Source: Prosapia bicincta
Taxonomy: Eukaryota; Arthropoda; Insecta; Hemiptera; Cercopidae
NCBI GenBank assembly: GCA_036971475.1
Contig: JBAIZL010000005.1
Coordinates: 161,331,386-161,395,385, forward strand
DNA: 64,000 bases
Direction of reading: 5' to 3'
Below the pieces are notes generated by a model. The model saw nothing but the letters and a program-made list of their open reading frames with translations. It made no database searches and was not told the origin of the DNA. Shown in pieces: positions 11,940 to 23,589 of this stretch. The first letter of the stretch is position 1; each line of letters opens with the position of its first letter. The translations under genes and the position numbers were made by a program.

Positions 11940-13974
11940 AATTTAAAATTTATTTAGAGCATTTTTGATGAAACTATCTTGACTTTTGAAAACGTTATTT
12001 GGTTTGTGCCAATACACGACCGGAAATTTGACAATTTTGTTTCGGTTACTGTTGTTATTTCTCAAGTCGGATTTTACCCTATTATGGATAGCAACTAATT
12101 GTGTTGAATTTATACTTTTAATTGTAAGCATATCTCCAAAAACGTAAACAACAGGAATAGTAAAAATTAAACTTTACCAAGACTGGATGACTGAAATAAA
12201 CCAAAATGATCTGGATATTTTAAAATTGTATCTATGTTTGTGACATCAAATAAAAGCCAATAAATTAGTCATTTGAAATTATTTGCCTAAACATTTATTT
12301 TTGACAGTAAAACCGCATCAAGGTCAATGAAACTAAATATTAATATTACAAGAATTGATTTTAAAAAAATTTTTAAACATTGAAAATCACTAAGTTTCCA
12401 TAAATTTGATTAAGTACCTAACTTTTCGATAGCTTTTTGGTTTTTGAAACTGTATTGGGCTATATTTTAAGATTCTATTTATCCAATTTTAAAAAAGAAA
12501 AACTGATAATTTTATTTGAATCAAAATACAAATTGTTTTAATACGTTTTGAGACTTACGGGGTATGGAACGTGACCTCTTCAGCAAGAGAGCTTCACTGG
12601 AACTTTGATATAAGGTCTGTTATCACAGAAACAAGACTGTCTAGAAGCAATCCCAAACCTTTTGCGTAAATATACACCTGATAAAAAAATATCCCTTTTA
12701 AACGAATAAAAATTATAATAAATTAAAAATTTTAAAAATCATCAAAACGGAAAACTCTTAATTTTACTGTGTGTTGTATATTAGTAGTTTTTTCATTATC
12801 AGGAGCGAAATTTGAAAATTAACAATTTTTGTGTTAAATAAATATTGATCCTGCATTGACAGTTTAAAGTTGTAACAAAATATGAAAAGAAAAATTGAAT
12901 ATTTTGTACGATTTTCTTCAAGACGGTCAAGATTATAAGTTAACCAACCTTCGCATAAGCAACTGTTTTTACGTGTAAATTAGTCCGTGTAAGTAAGTGG
13001 TGGGGAGTGAGTCGCATTTAGCAAAACTATTATTAAATAATGGAAACTATTTTCGTTAGTGAGCCATTGTAAGGGTTGAAACTAGCGTTGTATATCGCCC
13101 CCCACTGGTGACCTCGCACTTCTGTTGGCCGTATTCGTTCCACGAGAAAATACTACAAGTTTAATAACAAACACTCCTTGTTCAGAAACTGCGTTATTTT
13201 CTGAGAGATATTTTTTCAAGTATAGCCAAATTACTCTTTTTTATTCCTATGTAATAATTGCTCCATTTGGTATCATTTTTTTAGTTGAAAATAACTCTAC
13301 GTTCTATCAAGTCAGACATTACAGTGGCGATGTCTTTCGTTTCTGAACATTTAGTTTAATGTCCGAGAAAGTAAAAATTTAATAGTGGAATAAAACAGAA
13401 AACTCAAAAAAATAAGTGAAGAAAGCTATAAGCTCTACTTGTAAAACTTCATACGTTTATACTCTTAAAAACAAGGTGCAAGCTCTCAAGGCAGTTTTTG
13501 TTCGAATAATCGATTTATTTGTTCTAATCAATCAAGCTCATGCTAAAAATCGTATGATCCTAATACTGTGAAAGCCAAATGAAAATGAAAACTCTACGTA
13601 GACAATGAATTACATTAAAATAAATCAAACAATTTAACATGGCAAATTAATTTCACACATTGGGTCTCGAATTGAATCATCGGTGCATCTGTGACAAATA
13701 TTACCTCATATAAAAGAGAATACTTCGTTGTTGCTAGGGAAATGTGTTCTTAAGTAAAACAGACTATCCGGCTTTTTGTAGTATTATAACTTTAAGAAGA
13801 TAATACTATTTACGCCTAAGAAGATTAGAAAAAAGTATTGTGAATATAGGTAGGATTAAAGGAGAGACATGACACCCCTGCTAAAGGATAAGGGGGAATC
13901 ATAGCATCACATATGTCGAGTGACGTACTTTAAGAAGATTTACTGTCTACCGTGGTCATAAAATGGTGTCTACT
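11940..13974. other. AT-rich non-coding DNA
   Basis: No supported gene, repeat array or RNA gene. Short open frames at 11,943-12,131 and 13,125-13,346 show no coding bias or motif. Confidence 0.5.
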
Positions 13975-13982
13975 CTTTACAG

Positions 13983-14577
13983 GGTGGCACGAGAAATACG
14001 TACCGGTAAATATGCGTAACTTACATGAGGAAACAATAGCTATTGACGAGGGTAAGTTGCAGATTTAATTAGCAAAAAAGCGTACAAATTAGACTCCAGT
14101 TGTCACCGCAGGACCTCTACCCTTAAACTATTTGCTAATAACTTTCAAAATTTTGAATTTTCTAAATCATGGATTACACTAGACGAAAGAAATGAAATGG
14201 TAAGATTAAAGAAAATGGTCAAGCTGTAATATTGATTAAGATTAAAAAATATCTGTAAAACTAAAAATATTACAAATATAAAACACAAAAAAATGACGAG
14301 GCTACAAGCTGATCTTAATTATACGAAACTAATAGCGCAACATATTTCTATGATTTTGCCAGTCCAAAGACTGAAAAAGTGTGATGGAAATCAGGTTTAA
14401 TAAAGTCTCAAAGGATCTCTAGCCCCGAGAAACTAGCGACACCAATGTTTAGCTCAGAAGTAAACTTATTTATGTAGCTCACTGATTTTAAAAGATCCGT
14501 ACGCCTAAAAGTTGTTCGCATTTTCTCCCTGTCACATCCTTCGCAAAATTCCTGGTATACGCATCTTTCGTGTATTC
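13983..14577. mobile_element. TIR element, copy A (595 bp)
   Basis: The left end GGTGGCACGAGAAATACGTA is matched in inverted orientation by the right end, whose complement begins GAATACACGAAAGATGCGTA. The flanks CTTTACAG (13,975-13,982) and CTTGACAG (14,578-14,585) are a 7-of-8 target duplication. Inner inverted sequence (GACGAGGGTAAG and GCAAAAAAGCGTACAA on the left, their complements on the right) extends the terminal repeat. The middle (about 14,165-14,430) is the tail of a non-LTR retrotransposon also seen at 28.2-28.5 kb. It has no transposase, so it is non-autonomous. An 8-bp duplication fits hAT, P or Merlin-like transposases; the superfamily is not settled. The 101-codon minus-strand frame at 14,408-14,713 runs out of the element and is not a gene. 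Confidence 0.8.
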
Positions 14578-14589
14578 CTTGACAGCCCT

Positions 14590-15200
14590 TTGCAAGAGGA
14601 TATGGAACGACGTTTTTAAGTTGGACTAAGACAAAAACATATGATCTTTCGTACGGAAAAATTATAGCATTGCTTAGGTTGGGTGATTTACCTGAAGTTA
14701 GACATGCACTCAAATGCGGTGGTAAAATTACCTATCTTCTGACAGGAAAATTTCCTACGATGGTGAATGTGTACATAATAAAATATTTTTATGTAATACA
14801 ATATTTTGTGTATACTAATATAGAGTTGTAACTATAAACGAGTGAAAGACTCAAGTGGCGTTAGTGGTGCTGTTTCACTGGGGCACCGCGAAAGGCGCCA
14901 AACCCCTCTTAGTGGTGTAGCAAGTCCACATTCCACACTCCTTGCATGTCGTTATCACTTTTGTTCAATTAAGGAAAACAAATTCACATGCATGTGATTA
15001 AAATTTCACTTGCCCACTCCTCTCGATATATTTCCATTTTATAAATTTGGCAACACTGAGCGTTAAAAATGTCTAAAATGTTTTGCCATATAGCTAAACA
15101 TTGTAATTTCTTACAAGATTTAAAACGCTCTCGCTACCACAGCCTTGTAGATTAAAGCGTCGGTAGATTGCCCTAATATATTCGCATGGATTATACTCAG
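14590..15200. other. No gene seen
   Basis: AT-rich, with one GC-richer patch at 14,850-14,930 containing AAAGGCGCCAAA. No repeat unit or open frame of note. Confidence 0.45.
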
Positions 15201-15203
15201 ACT

Positions 15204-15348
15204 AGATTAGGATCTGTGAGCTTAATGAGAGCAGTTTAAACTTAATTATCGAGAGGTCGATCGTGACAATCTTTCGAGTGCGTAGAGCTGTGAGAATAGT
15301 GAAGAAGAAGAAGAGCGCACCGCGTCCGTGCGAGATGCTAGAGATAAG
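15204..15348 (+). other. Candidate 5' exon with strong splice donor
   Basis: A CpG-richer segment ends in GATAAG followed by GTGAGT, a strong splice-donor consensus at 15,349. One frame is open for about 48 codons up to the donor and is rich in basic residues (RVRRAVRIVKKKKSAPRP), with a single late ATG at 15,336. It could equally be an untranslated first exon. No known domain, and no partner acceptor can be assigned because the next 2 kb are satellite. Confidence 0.3.
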
Positions 15349-15756
15349 GTGAGTTATAGCCGCCACCCGGTCGGATCTGCGGTTGTCATAACAGATACTC
15401 TGCGTTGCTTATCAAAATAACGAGCTACGCAAGGCGTGCAATGAAACCGATTCAGACACTGTGGAGTGATAAAATTTCTAGAAAAACATACGATTGGGAT
15501 TAGATGGTCCGAGATTTAATTTTTTTATATTATTCATTGAAAACTGAAGTATATTATTCAGTTTGGATAGTAAAACCTACTGATAAAAAAATAATCAATT
15601 GAAGACTTATCGTGAAAATTGCAAAATCTAATTTCAAAAATCTGACATTCTAAATTTATAAAAGAAGGATTGCAATAATGGGTGCTGGGAAAAAATTCAA
15701 ACTTAATGGAAGTATGTTTTATGCTTAATTATTACTGAAATAACTACAAATTTTCA

Positions 15757-17530
15757 GACCCTTCTTAGCTATCGGCCTGTTACAATCCCAACTGACCAGG
15801 ACCAGGTACTAGACTTCTACCCTTCTTAGCTATCGGCCAGTTACAATCCCAATTGACCAGAATCAAGTACTTGATTATTACCTGTCCTGCCTATCGACCA
15901 GTTACAACCCCAACTGACGGGAGCAGGTGCTTGGCTACTACCGGCTATCGCAAGTTGAAACCCAAACTGGCCAGGACCTGGTACTAGACTTCTGCCCTAC
16001 TTAGCTATCGGCCAGTTACAATCCCAACTGACCAGGATCAAGTACTTGACTTTTACGTGTCCTGCCTATCGACCAGTTACAACCCTAACTGACGGGAGCA
16101 GGTGCCTGTCTACTACCGGCTATCGACCAGTTACAACCCCACTGACCAGGCTCAGGTACTAGAATTCTACCTTTCTTAGCTATCGGCCAGTTACAATCCC
16201 AACTGACCAGGACCAGGTACTAGACATATACCCTTCTTAGCTATCGGCCAGTTACAATCCCAATTGACCAGGATCAAGTACTTGATTATTACCTGTCCTG
16301 CCTATCGACCAGTTACAACCCTAACTGACGGGATCAGGTGCTTGTCTACTACCGGCTATCGACCAGTTACAACTCCACTAACCAAGACCAGGTACTAGAC
16401 TTCTACTTTTCCTAGCTATCGGCCAGTTACAACTCCACTAACCAAGACCAGGTACTAGACTTCTACCTTTCCTAGCTATCGGCCAGTTACAACTCCACTA
16501 ACCAAGACCAGGTACTAGACTTCTACCTTTCCTAGATATCGGCCAGTTACAACTCCACTAACCAAGACCAGGTACTAGACTTCTACCTTTCCTAGCTATC
16601 GGCCAGTTACAACTCCACTAACCAAGACCAGGTATTAGACTTCTACCTTTCCTAGATATCGGCCAGTTACAACTCCACTAACCAAGACCAGGTACTAGAC
16701 TTCTACCTTTCCTAGCTATCGGCCAGTTACAACTCCACTAACCAAGACCAGGTATTAGACTTCTACCTTTCCTAGATATCGGCCAGTTACAACTCCACTA
16801 ACCAAGACCAGGTACTAGACTTCTACCTTTCCTAGCTATCGGCCAGTTACTACCTTAACTGACCAGGATCAAGTACTTGACTTACTACCTGTCCTGCTTT
16901 TCGACCAGTTGCAACCCAAACTGACGGGAGCAGATACTAGACTTCTTTCTTTACTTGCTATCGGCCAGTTACAAGTAAATTGACCAGGATCCGGTAGTTT
17001 ACGTATATTCTACCTTTACTGGCTATTGGTCAATTACAACCCGAAATGAGCTGATATTTGAATCCATTTCTACCTTTACCGCATATAGGTCAGTAACAAT
17101 CCGAACTGACCGAGGGCAGGTTATTTACATCTATTCTACCTTTACTGGCTATACGTCAGTCACAACTCAACTGACCGGGAGCAGGTACGGGATCCTAGTT
17201 CTATCTTTACCGCATATCGATCAATATCAGCCCCAACAGACCGGAGGCAGGTTTTTTTACTTCTACCTTTACTAGCATTCGGTCAGTTACAACCCAAACT
17301 AAGCGCATACTGGAATCTAATTCTACCTTTACTGCATAACGGAAAGTAACAACCCCAACTAACCAAGTGCAGGTTCTTGACGTCTATTCTACCTTTACTG
17401 GCTGTAAACCACTTACAACCCGAAGTGACGAGGAGCAGGTACCGGAATCTAGTTCCACCTTTACCGCATATTGGCCAGTATTAGCCCCAACAGACCAGGA
17501 GCAGGTTTTTACTTTTACTGGCTAACCTTC
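15757..17530. repeat. 60-bp satellite, ~29 units, with 120-bp dimers
   Basis: The unit contains CTAGCTATCGGCCAGTTACA, ACTCCACTAACCAAGACCAG and GTACTAGACTTCTACC. From 16,381 to 16,860 the register is exactly 60 bases with very few differences. Within this core two variants alternate: CTAGCTATC units are followed by GGTACTAGAC or GGTATTAGAC in step with CTAGATATC units, giving a 120-bp dimer. Both flanks hold older, diverged units, with drift in unit length and sequence. Confidence 0.97.
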
Positions 17531-17653
17531 AATAGGTTTCTTACTACCTGAAAAGGTCAAGAAACCACGATGAATAAAAAGAAGTGACATAAAAGCCCCT
17601 GTAAAAATATACATCTCTGGTAGAGGATATGAGTGAGTACATAATAATGACAG

Positions 17654-18010
17654 AGCTTCTTGGCTGACTTTAAACACGCCTGAATAGCTGTAACTGTACA
17701 GTTGCTTAACCAGTCCAAAGCCTTGATAAAGTGTGATGGGAATCAGTTTTAGAATAATAATAATAAAAATATTTACAAGTATTCGTAATATAATTGCCTA
17801 CATTTAACGTGTCAGCTGTTCTTAGAAACGTGTGCGCGATTGACACACAACACTGATGGAATTAGGTAAGAACAAGAGAAGGACAATGATTCCATGGCGA
17901 TGGTAATCTGTAAAAATTACGGAATCAGGGTTGCTTACCTGAAGTAAATCTGCTATTATTGCAAGTGACGACAGATGTCTACCAGCTACTCAGTGACGTC
18001 CAAGCAGAAT
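17654..18010. repeat. Long direct repeat, copy 1 (357 bp)
   Basis: Nearly identical to 19,095-19,451, with only about one base difference noticed (CTTAGAAACG against CTTAAAAACG). The first 115 bases are a diverged version of the retrotransposon tail found at 28.4 kb (ACTTTAAACACGCC, CCAGTCCAAAG, GTGTGATGGGAATCAG), ending in a TAA-repeat stretch AATAATAATAATAAAAA. The high identity means a recent duplication or gene conversion. Confidence 0.9.
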
Positions 18011-18309
18011 ATATGGGGCAGAATCACGTACCTGAAGCAGACTTGCTCTCTATTGAGGTAATAATGAAATGTTTTATTGGTTGTCAATGAGTTACAATTG
18101 AAGGAATTGAAAATATGAAATCACGCACAGATACAACCACGTAGGCCTACACTAGAAAATATCTGATAATCGCGCACACCATGCCATTAGCCTGTTCCGA
18201 GTCACCACATCTCGGGACATTCTAAGCCCCGGCTCCCATCCTGTAAAACCAACCACTCCGCGCACCACTTGAGTCTTGAGTTTTGGAGTGAGCAGATATA
18301 TAGTGTATC

Positions 18310-18830
18310 ATGAAAGTTACTTCGACCACTAATGAAAAGCAGTGTGCGCGTTATGACGGCTACAACTATCGCGTGTTTAGGATAAAAGAAGATAGAACAA
18401 TCACCTGGCTCTGTCTCAAAAAGATTCAAACGATGTCATTGAATTTTAAAAAGTAAAGAAGCGGCCATACTGAATGTTTCAGAGCATGTATGACGACCTC
18501 CAAACGACGCACTTGTTGTAAGAGGTCTACATAAGAAACTACATGGGGCAAAGAAGAGAGCTCTGGAGGAAGATAAATCGATTTCAAGCAGCTACTCTGA
18601 AGAACTAGGAGATATGCATAATGAAGATCACGACTTTGTAACTGAAATACCAGCCCAGTCAACTGTCAAGAGAAACATGTACCGCCAGAGGAGCATACCG
18701 GAGAGAAACCAAAAGGAGTCGAACAATTGTGACGAAGTGATCTTGGATGATGAATTATTGAAGATGATACGGAAGCGGTTTTTTTTTAAAAGACAATATG
18801 GAAGGTGAAAGAATAATTATTTCGTGAGGT
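18310..18830 (+). pseudogene. Broken FLYWCH-domain gene, MULE-type transposon-like
   Basis: The frame from ATG 18,310 (48 codons) reads VTSTTNEKQCARYDGYNYR then RVFRIKEDRTITWLCLKK, which matches the FLYWCH zinc-finger pattern: the YDGYNYR block and W-x-C at TWLC. Just after this the expected second Cys and His (KRCH) are in another frame, indicating a frameshift. In that frame LNVSEHV precedes a TGA, then RPPNDALVVRGLHKKLHGAK and KRALEEDKSISSSYSEEL follow, the helix region that typically comes after FLYWCH in insect MULE-like and mod(mdg4)-like proteins, then STVKRNMYRQRS. A frame change at a T-run near 18,780 gives FFLKDNMEGERIIIS, resembling the start of the next conserved block. At least two stops and two frame breaks make it a remnant. 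It lies between the two 357-bp direct repeats. The family assignment is from memory of family patterns. Confidence 0.65.
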
Positions 18831-19094
18831 AAACAAGGCAAAAAAGCTTACAATTTCACCACAATTTATTTATGGGTGGTACTTCAAGGCTGTACTAGGA
18901 TGGAGCCCTAAGACAGGGACTGTAGATTTTGAAACTGCTCCAATACCTTCCTTCAGCCTTGAATAAATGTAAGCCTTTTTTTAAATAATTTGTGGCCTAA
19001 ATAAGAATATAAAAAATATTCAAAAAACTTATACAAGTAAATAATAATAAAAAAGTAATAAAAATAAATAATTTGTAAATATTTACTATGACGA

Positions 19095-19451
19095 AGCTTC
19101 TTGGCTGACTTTAAACACGCCTGAATAGCTGTAACTGTACAGTTGCTTAACCAGTCCAAAGCCTTGATAAAGTGTGATGGGAATCAGTTTTAGAATAATA
19201 ATAATAAAAATATTTACAAGTATTCGTAATATAATTGCCTACATTTAACGTGTCAGCTGTTCTTAAAAACGTGTGCGCGATTGACACACAACACTGATGG
19301 AATTAGGTAAGAACAAGAGAAGGACAATGATTCCATGGCGATGGTAATCTGTAAAAATTACGGAATCAGGGTTGCTTACCTGAAGTAAATCTGCTATTAT
19401 TGCAAGTGACGACAGATGTCTACCAGCTACTCAGTGACGTCCAAGCAGAAT
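19095..19451. repeat. Long direct repeat, copy 2 (357 bp)
   Basis: Second copy of 17,654-18,010, in the same orientation, offset 1,441 bases. Upstream of copy 2 is AT-rich sequence ending ACTATGACGA; downstream is CTTGGCTGAGACAGAGCC. There is no obvious TG...CA terminus, primer-binding site or polypurine tract, so I do not call the pair LTRs. Confidence 0.9.
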
Positions 19452-19534
19452 CTTGGCTGAGACAGAGCCAACCGTGAATTTACCCTAAAACAGAATAAAA
19501 ATCATTATGAAAAGAGTCTGAAGGTATGGAACTT

Positions 19535-19648
19535 ATATATATTTGAGTACAGTTTTCTTCCATTCCTTATGATTCAATATTCTCCTCTCTTAAGAGTACG
19601 ATTTAAGTTTTGAAAATGGAGTTATTCCGAAACGCGTCAACAGAGGAT
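19535..19648. mobile_element. Partial copy of the 0.9-kb foldback element
   Basis: ATATTTGAGTACA, CCATTCCTTA, AATATTCTC, TTTTGAAAATGGAGTTA and CCGAAACGCGTCAA occur in the same order as in 921-1040. The left arm and loop are kept, while the right arm is cut off after the GACGCGTTTCGG core. Confidence 0.7.
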
Positions 19649-19649
19649 A

Positions 19650-20690
19650 GTAACCTTCTGCTTTTCTCCATTCCTATTCCTTTACTCCACCTCTTAATTA
19701 CTGCATCTTTTATCTTTTCATTGTAACCAGAAAAGTCTCCACATGGTAGTGATAACCTTTTGGTATGAGCCATCCCTTTATTCCAGTAAACGTTTCGTGT
19801 CCCTACCCTTATCCTTTAGATTTGTCATCAACCTTTCCATGATCTTCATAAACTATTGTAGTTAATTCAACAGGTCGCTTTAAAAACTCCAAAACCCGTA
19901 ACAAATTAATATCTTGTCCTATTTGATAATCTGAACACTGTTTTGAGAAAACACATTCTTCGTTTCAAAGTTTACTCCAGTGTCTCTATATCCACCGTGT
20001 CTTAGAACTTCATTGGTATCATCCTTTCAAGGGATCATATCTGCAGTCAGACAAGATTGTTACCACGATAGTAAATGTAGATCGACTTTATGTTTTATTT
20101 CATTCCTATAAATTACAAACTGATTTCGAAATACATCATCATTTTAGTTAGAATTTAAAATTACAAAGCACTAATTGTCGACCTGGTATCTATCTCTCTG
20201 TCAGGTTTGTAATTTGTTGATTAATATAGAACGTAAAATAGAAAAGGTTTGACAAATTTCTGTTGCCTTTTTGTAATTTGTTGCCAATGTGTTTTAAAGT
20301 ACTTGTGGCTATTGCCTACTTGGCTGCCGTCAGAACGCCCATTCAACAGGTTGTTACTGCGCGCCAGGATTATATAGAACTCTCCAGGTAAAGAAGTATT
20401 TCAGGCCTCTGTATTTAAAACTCCTGCTTTTGTATTTTTTCTTATTATAAATTAATAAAGATTAAATTATTAGAACTAAATTATATCTTCTCTGAATAAT
20501 TGATTTTCTTGAACTTATCTTGAAAAATAATTTCAGTAATTCAGAGATATTGTGTTAAAAAAACACAAAATTCGGCATTAATTAAAAATTGTCTTAAAAT
20601 GTAGAAAAACACCATTTATTGTAGAACATTGTAGTTTAAAGCGTTTAAATCTACGATATTTCTCAAAGAGGCTTTTTTATCGCGTTGTAA
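19650..20690. other. No gene seen
   Basis: Mixed AT-rich DNA with no supported open frame, repeat unit or RNA gene. Confidence 0.45.
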
Positions 20691-20993
20691 GCAATTCGCC
20701 ACTAAATATTCGTCCGTATCGCTTATTCACTGGAGCAGTAAATGCACGTTGCAATCGTAATTGAATTTCACACAATCGATGCGTCTCGCGAGACGCACAT
20801 GATTTGGTGGCTGTTTATTGCTTCATTACCGGGACGCGACCGATAATTCGACGATGAGGGGGCGTGGTAGTGCGGTCGCAACCAAGCCGCCTGTGAAAAC
20901 CCTGATGAGACCGTTCGGAGAACCAGATTGGATGTGTGACGTCATAACGCACTCATGTTAGTTTTCATAATACGCCAGCGAGGTTTATCGTAG
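20690..20993 (+). promoter_or_regulatory. Candidate CpG-rich promoter with first-exon donor
   Basis: A roughly 300-base GC- and CpG-rich island in AT-rich DNA. It contains the perfect 18-bp palindrome TGCGTCTCGCGAGACGCA at 20,780-20,797, whose core TCTCGCGAGA is the CGCG promoter element bound by BANP in vertebrates, and a perfect cAMP-response element TGACGTCA at 20,937-20,944. CGTAG followed by GTGAGA at 20,994 is a good splice donor, so 20,945-20,993 could hold a transcription start and the end of a non-coding first exon on the plus strand. No TATA box is evident. Function is inferred from motifs only. Confidence 0.4.
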
Positions 20994-20999
20994 GTGAGA

Positions 21000-23585
21000 A
21001 TTCGGATGATAGTTTCTCACCGAAGTCCTAAAAATGTTATTATACATAAATGTTGTGTATGTTAATATGTCTACTAAAGTTAAATTAGCTGGTTTTAGTT
21101 AACATGACTGTTTCGATGATTTTAGAAAATTAACTTTAGAATCATACAAAATTTAAATAAATTAATTTATCAACACACATAAATACGAGATTCAGATGGG
21201 AATGGAGTATTATTTAATTATGGGTGCTACTGTCTACCTCCAAACTTGCAAAGTATTCATTTTTATTTTAATGGAATGCCACAATAATGTTGCTATTTCT
21301 AGTAATTCAATAACTAATTATAAATAATGATCAACTAATTATAGATAATGAAGTAGAATGATTAGTAAAAAAATCTTAATCCGAAAGACTTTTGTTCATA
21401 CTTCGTACTAAACTTGAAAGCAAACCGGTAGATAATTCGGATTTTATAAAAACCATCATTCAATTTTATTACAACACACAGTAATACTATATTTTGACAA
21501 TGCATCTGCTAACAAGCTTTCTCCAATATAAGTTTAATAGAGCCACCATAAAGTCTGCATCTATTGTAAACAGCTGTTTTATAACCGAAGTGTTGGGCTC
21601 CTTCTATTCTCTTTCCAATTAGTTGTTTGTAGATGGAACAATTGCATCTTAAACATATTAATTTCTTTTGGATGTCGAACATTAAGTGCACATCGGTTAG
21701 ACTTTAATTTGAGTTTCTTCATACGAAATTCTTATTATAATATAGAGTAAGTAACACAAATCGCTATTATAAAACGATTTCATTAGAAAGTGGAGTTAGA
21801 ACACTTGTATTCTCAACAAGCAAGCTGGTACATATTTTGATGAGGCTATCGCAATGCAAGCCTATATAAGAATTCTTAATTACAATTTTTAATATTTCAT
21901 CCAAGGACTTTTCTTGTTTATATTATTATACAAAATTATGAGAGGTAAAATGTTTTGTTAAAAAAAACAAACCTGTTCGAAAATGTTACAAATTTGTTCG
22001 ATTGGAAGTAATGAAACTGGCTTTTACTGCGCGCTCGCTCGAGCATTCTCCGTATTTAATTCTCCGTCTTATCAAATTTTGTGAACACATTTTTTAGGAC
22101 GTTTGAAATAAAGGTTATGATGTTCTTAGTTCAACTTCCCTCAGGGACCTAATATATGTTCCTACTTATTTTTATTTTCTTTCGTCAACCCCGGGAAAAT
22201 AGTTCGTTGTATTGGACAAAAGTAACCTGATCTTAGGGTGAAAATTTATCCAATTTGATTATTTATAATGCTCGCAAATATTAAAAAAAATCTTTATATT
22301 CAAGGAAAGCTTGTAATTGGAAAAATTGTGTTTCTTTACAAACGAACAACTGTTCCCTGTTATTCGTGCATGTATCATATGGTTGACGTGTTTCTCAAGC
22401 GGTTTTTTACAACAAAAAACACGATTATCATTTGTACAACAGAACATAGAATTAAAGAAGACATCTATTATCTAGATTTTTTTACAAAGTAATTAAAACC
22501 AGTTAGTAATTAGTTGGTAAAGAAAAAAATATGGTAATGCACACTTTTTATAAAGAAAGTCCGCAAGCATATTTCCGACATGCTGAAGAGGTAATATTTT
22601 CTTTCGAGTGTTGTTTATGGTTCATAATTATTTGATAAATAGTAGGGGAATAATTTAAAACATGTTTAGGGCCTTTGAGGGTCTGAGTCTGAAAATATTG
22701 TGTGCAGGCAGTAGTAAGGAATCGCCTTCGGCTAAACCCATTTTGCAGAGTATTCAGGTAGACCAACTTTATAAAAAAATACAACATTAAGAAACCATGA
22801 ATGATCCCAAAAGCATTCCATATCCTTAACACTATACACACAGAACACCAGACACAATTATTAGCGAAACTGACAAAAGTCGAGCCCATTTAAAGTGTCA
22901 GAAAAGCAGATTTATTGCAAACAAAATGAACGGGATGAGGCATATAAATGTAATTTTATCTTGCCCAAAAGATCCGACCCCGGTAATTTCGAATCGACAG
23001 CCACCGAGCTTCACAATTACCTCCTAATATATAGTAAACTTAATAAAGGTTTTGCGGGGCTATTACGGGGAACCCGGGACCCAGGAAGTGGGTTGGGACG
23101 ACAAAAACATTGGAACGAACATGCGTACGAATATCCATGCCATCAATCAACGTAGACTTGTAGTCAGGTCGCTGGAAAAACTAAATCCTATATTGAATTT
23201 TAGGGTAGTTTCAAAGTAAGTATTTAAAATTGAGTATTCATGAATAGCTTGTTAAAATATATTACCTTTACTATTATCCCAAGTAATCCTTTATGAATGT
23301 GAATTGAACACAAGAGTTGGTGAATCATTTGTATCATGCCTTTTCTAATGCATTAAACAATGTAATACCTTTACTATTTAAATTATTTTTTAAAAACTAT
23401 AATTCTCAAGTAAATAGCAGTCATCCTACCAATTTCTCAGCGTATACAAACACCTAACAGAAAATGCCCTCCATTTATTAAAGAAATAATGTCATTACTG
23501 AGTTCGCACCTAAAACTTAATCTTTTATTACAACCTGATCAAATTTTAGCCTGTAAACAATATTTTGACAAATGTCATGGTAAGA
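21000..23585. other. AT-rich non-coding DNA
   Basis: Open frames at 22,268-22,492 (+), 22,548-22,889 (-) and 22,895-23,155 (+) have no recognisable domain and no consistent codon bias. The last spans a GC-richer patch at 23,050-23,130 but resembles nothing I know. No repeat array. Confidence 0.45.
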
Positions 23586-23589
23586 TCAA

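Noticed and set aside
14408..14713. 101-codon minus-strand frame
   Set aside because: Overlaps the right end of TIR element copy A and flanking DNA; no domain.
15757..17530. CRISPR array
   Set aside because: Tandem 60-bp units without distinct spacers, in a eukaryotic genome.
17654..19451. LTR retrotransposon with 357-bp LTRs
   Set aside because: No TG...CA ends, primer-binding site, polypurine tract or gag-pol sequence; the interior is a FLYWCH remnant.
22548..23155. Open frames of 113 (minus) and 86 (plus) codons
   Set aside because: No recognisable motif, no codon bias, adjacent divergent frames in AT-rich DNA.
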